From contig JAQTMA010000221.1 of NCBI GenBank assembly GCA_028714615.1, positions 1 to 6,838 of the forward strand: a DNA stretch of 6,838 bases. Reading direction: 5' to 3'. A program made the translations under genes and the position numbers. Shown here one piece after another: positions 1-5,898 of this stretch; position 1 is the stretch's first letter, and each line of letters begins with the position of its first letter. Under the pieces are notes generated by a model that did no database searches, was not told the origin of the DNA, and was given only the letters and a program-made list of their open reading frames with translations. Source of the DNA: Anaerolineaceae bacterium. GTDB taxonomy: Bacteria; Chloroflexota; Anaerolineae; Anaerolineales; Anaerolineaceae.

Positions 1-56
1 CTACCCATTTCCTTTGATATCCCGCTTAACAATACTGTAAGGGAGCAAGGACAAGA

Positions 57-88
57 TGAGCCCTTCCACGGGTTCCGGGAAGGGCTCA
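57..88 (-). terminator. Strong hairpin, probable terminator of the sigma/anti-sigma operon
   Basis: A perfect 11-bp stem (TGAGCCCTTCC paired with GGAAGGGCTCA) closes a 10-nt loop. On the minus strand it starts 27 nt after the TGA that ends the sigma-like fragment at 116 and is followed by a moderately T-rich TCTTGTCCTT. On the plus strand the stem is followed by a somewhat better T-rich tail (ATTCTGTTTCTGGTTTT), so it may stop transcription from both sides. Positions 1-56 hold no gene or motif I can support. Confidence 0.65.
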
Positions 89-115
89 ATTCTGTTTCTG
101 GTTTTCCGCTAGTGA

Positions 116-374
116 TCAAACACGCGGGATCGCCTCTTGGCTTTCCGTACATGCACATGGATTTTTGCAATTGCGGCTGACAGCCTCCAACACCGCCAGC
201 CGGATCGATCCGCTGCCTCCCCCTCCAGCGCAATAGATCTGCGTGGAGGCGTTCTGGACTACCTCAGCCGCCAGCGCTTCATTCCCCAGCAGGTGGTAAG
301 CCAGGCTGAAGGCCTCATCCTGCCTGCTGGTTATAGCCTTCCAATGCGGTATTTTGTCGAATCAGGCTATCCAT
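116..374 (-). pseudogene. Frameshifted ECF sigma factor region 2-like small gene
   Basis: Reading the minus strand from the ATG at 374-372 gives MDSLIRQNTALEGYNQQA, which then runs into TGA at 315-317. Skipping one base at 320 enters a frame open to TGA at 116-118 that reads DEAFSLAYHLLGNEALAAEV, then VQNASTQIY, later RLAVLEAVSRNCKN. This is the layout of sigma-70 region 2: a helix ending in a LLGNE-type turn, an acidic/VVQ-A helix, then a hydrophobic helix before N/C/K residues. No region 4 follows; the protein would end about 85 residues in, at IPRV. It lies 42 nt after the stop of the 916-residue gene and ahead of a hairpin, so it looks like a third operon member. The frame break, short length and missing region 4 suggest a degraded or truncated sigma gene. 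A sequencing error at the single extra G is the main alternative. The family call rests on pattern recognition only. Confidence 0.6.
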
Positions 375-416
375 CCGGTGATGTATCCGAGGTGTTTGCC
401 CAAAAAAGCGATATCC

Positions 417-3167
417 TCACTGCGCCCAGCCCAGCCAGGAGATAATCCCCAACCCCCCGGAATCAAATACCAGGGTTTCCGTGTCATCTGTAAATGAGTA
501 TAGGCTCACCTGCACGGCTGCACCCTGGCCTGGTTCATTCTCATGGCTGCCAGCCCCCAACAAGGCCAGGGATTCCCCATCTGGCGAAAAGGCGAAGCCA
601 AAGAATGGCCAGTCCCCTTCCCCGGGGATCAGGGTGGTTTTCCCCGTCTCCCACTCTAACACCCGTATCTGTTCCCGGTTCTGGATGTACCCATAATCGG
701 CTAGCCGCTTCCCGTCGGGCGAGAAGGTCACGCCTTGCATGTTGCCCGGCAGGTGTACCACGTGCTGCCCGGCCCCGGGGTCTACGCCATAAAGGCATAA
801 GTCGTATTCGTCAATTGGCATCACCGTTTCCCGACAGACGCTCATGAAACCGCCCCCATCCGGCAGCCAACTGGGATAAAGCTCCTCAGTCTGGTCACTA
901 TGGGTGAGGTTGGTCAACGCTCCCGGATCACCGTGGTTATCCAGCTCAAACAGGTAAACGTCGGGGAGTCGGACTCCCTCCATTCCTGAAATCAGGACGC
1001 GATAGCTATCGGGAGAAAATCGGGGCCGGTTGAGCTCCATACTAGAGGGGATTTCGAGATAGCGAGGTCGGCACTCCCCGCTTTGGCGGCAGGCCAGGTC
1101 GATCCAGCCGATCGTTCCCTGACCGGGATCGAAATGCGAGCGCTGGAAGATCACGAATCGCCCGTCATAGGACCAATTGGCCGTCAGCTCCGTCCCCTGG
1201 TGGTTCTCCGGCGCGCGAGGGAAGGCGGCCAGCAGGCGTGGCTGCGCATCGGCAAAGCGCAGGGTGTAGAGGTGGGTGGCACGGTAGAATACCATTCCGG
1301 CTGGGGCATCCCGCTCCTGCGTCCCGGCCAGGTAGTCGATCCCCAGCCGGTCGGGGTGCAGATAGACCTGGTAAACCTGCCCCGGGAGGGTGGCTACCCA
1401 CTCTGGGGCCGCTCCGCTGTGCGGGTTGGCAGCATACAGCGCGGTGGTGGCCGGCCCCACCGCGGTGAAGAGTAGCTCGCCCGGCTGGATAGCCTTTCCT
1501 TTGTACCGGTAGCTATCCAGTGGCAGGGAGGTGGGCGTGGGCAGGGGACTGAAGCTCTCCCCACCGACTACCTGGAGCGTTTGGGTTACCGCCGGGACGG
1601 TCGCCGGCGCTGAGAAGGTGAACTCAAACGGCCCCAACAACAGCAACCGCGCGCCCAGGATTGGGAAGGTCAGCTTGCCGGTCTTCTTGCCAGAGACCGG
1701 GCCGACGAGCTCGCTGAAGAGCTTGACCACTCCTTGCGGGCCGCCCCCGCCTGAGCCGTACCCGTCGTCGATGCCCTCGGGCTTACCCAGGTCCAATCCC
1801 CACACGATCACGTCCTTCCCGCCTTCCAGCGGGTCGCTGGTCAGGCTCACGTGCAGGCTGCTGGCTCCATCCCCCACGAGGCTGGCCTGCCGGAAGCGCA
1901 GGGTCTGCCCCAGCACGGTCAGCTCCTGGTCCACTGCTAGAGCCTGCCCCGGCTGCGGGTCCGCCCCCAGGTCAACGCTCAGCTCGAGCGGATCAGCGAA
2001 GGTCAGGCTGGCCTCGAAGGCTGGCACGCGCAGGGTCAACTGTCGGGCTTGAGCTGCGGGCGGGGGGAAGGTCAGCGGCCGCAACAGGCGCTCCCCGTCC
2101 CATTGCACCGGGTCGAGCGGCGTCTCCAACCGAGTCACGTTGCCCAGGTCATCCGTAAGGGAAATCTCCTGCTCGTCGCTGACGGGGTTGGGCAGGGTGA
2201 ACTGGCCTGAGTCGCCTCCTGGAACGAACTGCGGATCGGTGCTGGTCGCCTCCAGCAGCAACCGGGTGCCTTTCTCATCAGTTTGGGCGGCCGCCAGGCA
2301 CACCCGCAGCCCGCGTACTTCTGCGCAGGGAGGCGCTGCTGCCTGCGGAGTTTGGGTCGGGCTTTCAGATCCGGCTGTTGGAACGGTAGCACTTCCTGGC
2401 ATGGCAGTCGTCGCCGGTGTCGGGTACGGGGCGCGCACGTCCGTGGCGGGCAGGCCGGCTCCAGCGGCCGGGATCCACTCCAGGGGCAGCCGCCAGCCCT
2501 CCGGCAGCGCCAGGGTCACCCGCTCTACGCCCGCCAGCAGGGGCGGGAATTCCAGGCGCGCGCCACGCCCGCCCGGCCGGGTGGGCTCTCCGGTCCAGGT
2601 GGTCAGGGAGAGGCGCTCGCCGCTGGGGGTTTCCAGCCAGGCGCCATCCGCTCCTCGGGTGGGCTCGCTCTCCTCCAGCCACAGGATGGTCCGGGTGGAA
2701 GTGGCTACTCCGAGCGTGACCGTCAGGCTGCGCCCGGCGTGCTCCTGCCGCACCGGGTTGTTCAAGAAGCGCGTGCCCTCCAGCGGGATAAACCCCGCCT
2801 GGGGCAGGTAGCCGTAGCCAAACAGCCGCCCCATGGCGGCTAGCACCGGCTGGCGGAAGATGAACAAGGCGGCCAGCGCGAGGACCACGGCTAGCGCCGC
2901 CCAAGTCCAGCGGGATCGCAATAATGGAACCACTGGGCGGGGCTTCTCTTCCAGCCGGCGGAAGCCCGTGATCCATCGGGCTGGCAGTCCGGGCCGGGGG
3001 TGGAGTTCGGAGCGGAAGTCGACCTGTAGCAGCCAGGCAGCAGCCTCCAGGGCTCCGTCTGAACCGTCCCAACCTTCCGGGGCGGTTGCAGTAGGCGCCG
3101 CGGGTAAAATCCCCAGCAGGCGGTCCAGTTCCGTATTGAACCGCAAGATTTGCTCCTCTTCACGCAT
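417..3167 (-). CDS. Single-pass membrane protein with propeller-like C-terminus; putative anti-sigma factor/sensor
   Basis: This 916-residue protein probably holds the ECF sigma factor encoded just upstream and senses an extracytoplasmic signal. Residues 1-86 are a charged, presumably cytoplasmic N-terminus (MREEEQILRFNTELDRLLG) with no HxxxCxxC zinc motif, so it is not a classical ZAS anti-sigma. One membrane helix follows (about 87-104, WTWAALAVVLALAALFIF). Next come an LFGYGYLPQAGF-type beta-rich domain to about 245, a Thr/Pro/Ser-rich linker (about 247-280), a second beta domain (about 281-550), a short Pro/Thr linker and a C-terminal half (about 575-916). That last part has repeated PD40/TolB-like blade motifs: NWSYDGRFVIF, PRFSPDSYRVLIS, PSWLPDGGGF, VTFSPDGKRLA, FAFSPDGESLALLG. 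The ATG overlaps the sigma gene end by 8 nt and is preceded by GGAAGGGCAGGTGAGCC. The gene is GC-rich and has no internal stop. The anti-sigma role is inferred from position and topology; the propeller fold is a motif-level call. Confidence 0.85.
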   Translation of the reverse strand: MREEEQILRFNTELDRLLGILPAAPTATAPEGWDGSDGALEAAAWLLQVDFRSELHPRPGLPARWITGFRRLEEKPRPVVPLLRSRWTWAALAVVLALAALFIFRQPVLAAMGRLFGYGYLPQAGFIPLEGTRFLNNPVRQEHAGRSLTVTLGVATSTRTILWLEESEPTRGADGAWLETPSGERLSLTTWTGEPTRPGGRGARLEFPPLLAGVERVTLALPEGWRLPLEWIPAAGAGLPATDVRAPYPTPATTAMPGSATVPTAGSESPTQTPQAAAPPCAEVRGLRVCLAAAQTDEKGTRLLLEATSTDPQFVPGGDSGQFTLPNPVSDEQEISLTDDLGNVTRLETPLDPVQWDGERLLRPLTFPPPAAQARQLTLRVPAFEASLTFADPLELSVDLGADPQPGQALAVDQELTVLGQTLRFRQASLVGDGASSLHVSLTSDPLEGGKDVIVWGLDLGKPEGIDDGYGSGGGGPQGVVKLFSELVGPVSGKKTGKLTFPILGARLLLLGPFEFTFSAPATVPAVTQTLQVVGGESFSPLPTPTSLPLDSYRYKGKAIQPGELLFTAVGPATTALYAANPHSGAAPEWVATLPGQVYQVYLHPDRLGIDYLAGTQERDAPAGMVFYRATHLYTLRFADAQPRLLAAFPRAPENHQGTELTANWSYDGRFVIFQRSHFDPGQGTIGWIDLACRQSGECRPRYLEIPSSMELNRPRFSPDSYRVLISGMEGVRLPDVYLFELDNHGDPGALTNLTHSDQTEELYPSWLPDGGGFMSVCRETVMPIDEYDLCLYGVDPGAGQHVVHLPGNMQGVTFSPDGKRLADYGYIQNREQIRVLEWETGKTTLIPGEGDWPFFGFAFSPDGESLALLGAGSHENEPGQGAAVQVSLYSFTDDTETLVFDSGGLGIISWLGWAQ

Positions 3168-3684
3168 GGCTCACCTGCCCTTCCACGGCTGACAGCCTCG
3201 TCTTCAACTTCTGCAATGCCCGGTAGAGGATCACGCCAACGTTCCCGGCCGAGAGCCCCACTAGGCCGGAAATCTGGCGGTTGGTCAACGCGCCGGCGAA
3301 TTTCAACGCCACGATCTCCCGCTCGCGCTCCTCTAGCGCTTGCAAGGCAGCCAACAGAATCTCCAGCCGCTCCTGGCGCAGCAGGGCCTCGTCGGGCGAG
3401 GGCTCGCTGGCGGGGAGGGCAGCCACATCCAGGGAGACCGGCCGGGAACGCGCCTGGGCCTTCCAGTGATTGATGGCCAGGTGGTGGGCGATGGCGAACA
3501 GCCAGGTGGGAAAAGCCGCCTTCTCTGGGTTAAAACTCGCAAGTTTCACCAGTGCGCGCTCGAAGACGGTCGAAGCCAAGTCGTTGGCCGTGTCGCTATC
3601 CGCCCCCCGGTAGCGGTAATATTTAAAGATCGCAGGGTAATAACGTTCGAACGCTTCGGTCAGGTTGATGCAGGGGTGAGGCAT
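3160..3684 (-). CDS. ECF-type RNA polymerase sigma factor (sigma-70 family)
   Basis: This 174-residue protein redirects RNA polymerase to a small set of promoters, acting in the cytoplasm. Region 2 spans about residues 10-78: FERYYPAIFKYYRYRG, then DTANDLASTVFERAL, then FPTWLFAIAHHLAINHWKAQ, the usual core-binding and -10-reading helices. A Pro/Ser/Asp-rich spacer (about 79-103) leads to region 4 (about 106-165), with EEREREIVALKFAGALTNRQ and an HTH around residues 133-161 (QISGLVGLSAGNVGVILYRA). There is no region 1 or 3, and the length is normal for the ECF group. The ATG at 3684 lies 17 nt from a GGAGG, unusually far; an in-frame CTG at 3694-3696 sits 5 nt from it and would add four residues. 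The last 8 nt overlap the start of the membrane-protein gene, as in many sigma/anti-sigma pairs. The target promoters cannot be read from this window. Confidence 0.93.
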   Translation of the reverse strand: MPHPCINLTEAFERYYPAIFKYYRYRGADSDTANDLASTVFERALVKLASFNPEKAAFPTWLFAIAHHLAINHWKAQARSRPVSLDVAALPASEPSPDEALLRQERLEILLAALQALEEREREIVALKFAGALTNRQISGLVGLSAGNVGVILYRALQKLKTRLSAVEGQVSHA

Positions 3685-3693
3685 GGGCTGGGT

Positions 3694-3706
3694 CAGGTTT
3701 TCCTCC
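3694..3706 (-). promoter_or_regulatory. Shine-Dalgarno GGAGG placed for a CTG start of the sigma gene
   Basis: On the minus strand GGAGG (3706-3702) is followed by AAAAC and then CTG (3696-3694), in frame with the sigma gene. The ATG at 3684 is 17 nt from the same GGAGG and has no closer ribosome site. The CTG therefore deserves consideration as the true start; residues LTQP would precede the ATG-encoded Met. Confidence 0.4.
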
Positions 3707-3710
3707 AGTT

Positions 3711-3795
3711 GGCTGGGATGTAGATATATACAATCCGGCTCAAGAAGTATTACAGGTGAATTATTTCGGGATGAGTGACAATCAACTCATAACAA
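3711..3795 (-). promoter_or_regulatory. Probable promoter region of the sigma/anti-sigma operon
   Basis: This AT-rich gap lies between the upstream terminator hairpin and the sigma gene ribosome site, so the operon promoter should be here. Reading the minus strand, TATATAT (3730-3724) is the best -10-like element but has no good -35 at the right distance. TTGATT with TAATTC 16 nt later is another weak pair. I see no clear GGAAC/GTC-type ECF promoter, so autoregulation is not shown by the sequence. Confidence 0.25.
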
Positions 3796-3819
3796 GCCCC
3801 GGATATTGACATCCGGGGC
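3796..3819 (-). terminator. Hairpin terminator after the interrupted exported-protein gene
   Basis: A perfect 9-bp GC-rich stem (GCCCCGGAT with ATCCGGGGC) encloses a 6-nt loop. On the minus strand it starts 40 nt after the final TAG of the upstream frame at 3859 and is followed by TTGTTATGAGTTGATTGTC, a moderately T-rich tail. The plus-strand side (ACTATACG) lacks a T tract, so minus-strand termination fits best. It separates the exported-protein gene from the sigma operon. Confidence 0.65.
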
Positions 3820-3858
3820 ACTATACGATGCAAGCTACCGTATTATACGCACATATTA

Positions 3859-4842
3859 CTATGGGTAAATGAACATTTCATCTGCTACGAGTATTCCTGA
3901 CGATGCGCCAACGATAGTGGCATATTCAAAATTGGTCGCGCCACTATATTGGGTAACTGGAGCGACGTACCCGTTTTTATGAAAATTTTGATTGAAAGAA
4001 ACACCGGTCGAGGATCCGTTATCATAATGTGTGACATAATGAGCTGATGATGCTAATGTCCCAGGGTAATTTGGAATATAAGCATAGGTATAGAAAGGTT
4101 CACCGACAAAATATACCCATTTCCCTTGCGCACTAGAATCTGTGGTGCGGCAAAAATTAGTACCCCCCTACCCATATCCGCCTGGGGTATCAACCCATGG
4201 GGAATCACAGTCGGCAGGTGAAAAAAATGTTCCCGGGGCGTATAATGTCGCGACTACTGATAGAGAAACAGAAAATTGTGCACTGGTTGTTGTATCTGGG
4301 TTTATAGATAACGTGTTGGTATAGCTAAATAATCTTCCATCTGGTGCATAGACTACCTGAACGCTGGGATATTGGCCGTTTGCTAATCTATGTTTTGTGA
4401 TATCCTCCCAACGGAAGTATCCGTCATCAACATTGATTTGAAAAAACAACTTATCCAAATCGGCTCCCGGATCTAAATGGCGAAACAACTCGATTGCTTT
4501 CGGTCTATATAGCTCTCTGTTCATCTTGTAATTGGGAAAATATTAGAAACTTTCATCGGATATCGGTTGAAAATTGACAATCTTATTGATACCAACAACG
4601 ACCTCATACCGGTATTCATCTGCCCTGAATCGGTCTACTGTAACGGATGGCGCGTAAACAAATGGCCCGGTTGATTCATAAACTATGTCTGATACACCCA
4701 TTAAATCCAAAATAACCTGTTCGGACTGAATATGATCGTTGGAGGATTTAAGTCCTTTAACTTGTGCGTGGACTGGATTTAAGTTTGAAAACGGGAACAT
4801 AAGACTAATAGCAAGGAGCATGAACAGCATAATCTTTGACAT
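3859..4842 (-). pseudogene. Interrupted exported protein: signal peptide, PepSY/YcdB-like middle, golvesin-like C-terminus
   Basis: One minus-strand frame of 328 codons is split by TAA at 4543-4545 (codon 100) and TAG at 4168-4170 (codon 225), ending at TAG 3859-3861. Every piece lies in the same frame. The start is ATG 4842, with GGGAGGG just upstream, rather than the ATG at 4884. Residues 1-26 are a signal peptide (MSKIMLFMLLAISL, cleavage after VHA). Residues 40-190 include YRYEVVVGINKIVNF, DDGYFRWEDITKHRL and VQVVYAPDGRLFSYTNTL, suggesting a PepSY/YcdB-like fold. Beyond the TAG come GKWVYFVGEPFYTYAYIP, AHYVTHYDNG, VSFNQN and ILVADEMFIYP, a pattern like golvesin C-terminal domains of secreted proteins. 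Cys212 and Cys231 flank the TAG and could pair, arguing that both sides belong to one protein. The ATG at 4524 after the TAA has no ribosome site. The DNA is AT-richer than its neighbours, suggesting transfer. Decay is the simplest reading; two or three separate short genes is the alternative. Confidence 0.72.
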
Positions 4843-4846
4843 CGAT

Positions 4847-4853
4847 CCCTCCC
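4847..4853 (-). promoter_or_regulatory. Ribosome binding site fixing the start of the exported protein
   Basis: GGGAGGG stands 4 nt before ATG 4842-4840 on the minus strand. It selects this start, which gives a normal signal peptide, over the ATG at 4884, which would put 14 mostly polar and charged residues in front of it and has no comparable site. Confidence 0.75.
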
Positions 4854-4887
4854 GTTTTGAATGGATATGGGGTGAATTTCGCACAAT

Positions 4888-4924
4888 GTCATGAGGTCAA
4901 AGTCACGATTCCACTCATGACTTT
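4888..4924. repeat. Nested inverted repeats upstream of the exported-protein gene, possible operator
   Basis: GTCATGAG (4888-4895) is mirrored exactly by CTCATGAC (4914-4921) across 18 nt. Inside and overlapping it, AAAGTCA (4899-4905) is mirrored by TGACTTT (4918-4924) across 12 nt. The right arm is shared, so two alternative dyads compete for it. The position, 46-82 nt upstream of the start at 4842, fits a regulator site or an mRNA leader structure. No known operator is recognised. Confidence 0.35.
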
Positions 4925-4930
4925 TACCCT

Positions 4931-4948
4931 ATCCCAATTATCTGGGAT
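4931..4948. repeat. Small palindrome ATCCCA-N6-TGGGAT
   Basis: A perfect 6-bp inverted repeat with a 6-nt centre (ATTATC on the plus strand, GATAAT on the minus strand) lies upstream of the nested dyads. The centre on the minus strand resembles a -10 hexamer, but there is no convincing -35. The rest of 4949-5038 holds no gene or motif I can support. Confidence 0.25.
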
Positions 4949-5038
4949 CTCGGCCATGCCTCCCGGAGTCTGTAAGAGGGGGCGGGGAGGTTTAGGGATA
5001 AGTCAATAAGCCATTCTGTCAGCATCCAGTAGTACCTA

Positions 5039-5055
5039 GTACACCTGGGCATAAA
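5039..5055 (+). repeat. Candidate right terminal inverted repeat of the IS630 remnant
   Basis: GTACACCTGGGCATAAA follows a TA dinucleotide (5037-5038) and lies just outside the ancestral transposase stop at 5067-5069. It is a weak match to the candidate left end, with CTGG-GCA-AAA in common. Confidence 0.3.
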
Positions 5056-5066
5056 TAACGGATAGG

Positions 5067-5872
5067 TTAGGCATGCAGCGCCTTGCCCTGGTAGGTCCCC
5101 ACTTGAAGGGTCCCGCCATCGTATGGTTGTAATACTCGATGAAAGCCAGGACTTTGCGCTTCAACTCATCCACTGAAGTAAAATTGCCGCGTTTGAGCAC
5201 TTTGCGTATCAGGATGCTGAACCAAATCTCAATCTGATTCATCCAGGAAGCATGTTTGGGGGTGTAATGAAAGACAATGCGATGGGTGGGATCGCTCAAA
5301 AATGCGGCCCGGGAAGCCTTGGATTTCAGAATCCCCGACTTGCCTTTCACCCCCAGATCAATGGTCAGGTCGGATTGTTCGGCGACATAGCGCACCAGGG
5401 ATGCCGACAGGTGCGTGTTGAGATTGTCGCTGACAAAATGCCATTAAGTGACCGATGGGTCAGAAGCAAGCCGGCGCTGGATGTGTTCGACAAAATCTTT
5501 CTCGTTGCGTGTCTTCTTGGCAGTGCAGGCAACAAGTTCGCCACTGGCAACATCGAAATTGCAGGTAAAAGACAGCGTACCGTGTCAGAGGTATTCAAAC
5601 TCGCGCCGTTCGACTTTTCCTGGGCGCATCGGCAGGCCTGGATGTTTGCGCTCCAACGCTTGTACACCGGTCATTTCATCCAAACTTTCTGTGCGTTGAC
5701 CTTGCTCAGCCCTTTCACAAGCTGTTTTGTATACATCATTGATGTCTGCAACCTTCTCATCAAAACCGTCCTCATAGCTGGGTGTCAACCAATAACGGTT
5801 CAAGTGCGGTTGGAGATCAGCTTCTTTTTAAAGACTCGCCGCATGACGATGTGAGATTTCAGCAACGATCTC
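5067..5872 (-). pseudogene. IS630-family DDE transposase, N-terminally truncated with several stops
   Basis: A cut-and-paste transposase now unable to be made whole. The minus-strand frame reads EIVAEISHRHAASL, TAA (5828-5830), KEADLQPHLNRYWLTPSYED, SLDEMTGVQALERKHPGLPM, RREFEYL, TGA (5585-5587), HGTLSFTCNFDVASGEL, DPSVT, TAA (5444-5446), [40 protein letters not shown], and [16 protein letters not shown]. All three catalytic acids remain: Asp in LDEMTG (5678-5680), Asp in VSDNLNTH (5426-5428) and Glu in NQIEIW (5228-5230). The TGA stands where relatives have Arg, so a CGA-to-TGA change is likely. After PFKW two extra G (near 5097-5098) shift the frame; the other frame reads TYQGKALHA and stops at 5067, the expected C-terminus. 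The N-terminal HTH region of roughly 100 residues is absent. Longer open pieces at 5036-5395 and 5585-5803 are fragments of this one gene, not separate proteins. Confidence 0.88.
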
Positions 5873-5881
5873 TTAAAGACC

Positions 5882-5898
5882 CTTTTGCGCCAGACACC
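5882..5898 (-). repeat. Candidate left terminal inverted repeat of the IS630 remnant
   Basis: On the minus strand GGTGTCTGGCGCAAAAG follows the TA of the subtilase stop codon (5899-5900). It partly matches the right-end candidate. If correct, the element inserted at the TA inside that TAG codon. Confidence 0.3.

Larger units (their letters stand above)
5039..5898 (-). mobile_element. Decayed IS630-family insertion sequence, internally deleted
   Basis: The element is defined by a broken IS630-type transposase and by two candidate ends, each bordered by TA, the target used by this family. From outside inward the ends read TA-GTACACCTGGGCATAAA (5037-5055) and, on the minus strand, TA-GGTGTCTGGCGCAAAAG (5900-5882). 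They align only with gaps (CTGG, GCA and AAA shared), so the terminal repeats are degenerate or the ends are approximate. Only about 26 nt separate the left end from recognisable mid-transposase sequence, so the coding part for the N-terminal DNA-binding region is missing. At about 860 bp it is shorter than intact family members. Confidence 0.5.

Noticed and set aside
137..445. Plus-strand 102-codon ORF with TTG start
   Set aside because: It has no ribosome site or recognisable domain and is antisense to the sigma-like fragment and to the end of the 916-residue gene.
2140..2843. Long plus-strand ORFs inside the 916-residue gene, and a 235-codon minus-strand ORF at 2365-3072
   Set aside because: These are high-GC shadow frames of the real gene, with Arg/Pro/Gly-rich composition and no domains.
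5822..5830. Programmed -1 frameshift at an AAAAAG run in the transposase
   Set aside because: The frame on both sides of the site is the same apart from a TAA, and the gene has other unrelated lesions, so decay explains it better.
5252..5854. Plus-strand 200-codon ORF across the IS remnant
   Set aside because: It is antisense to clear IS630 transposase sequence, with no domain or ribosome site of its own.
3859..5872. Alternative genetic code or general stop readthrough to explain the in-frame stops
   Set aside because: All three stop types occur as interruptions, while the adjacent 916-codon and sigma genes use normal stops and contain none internally.
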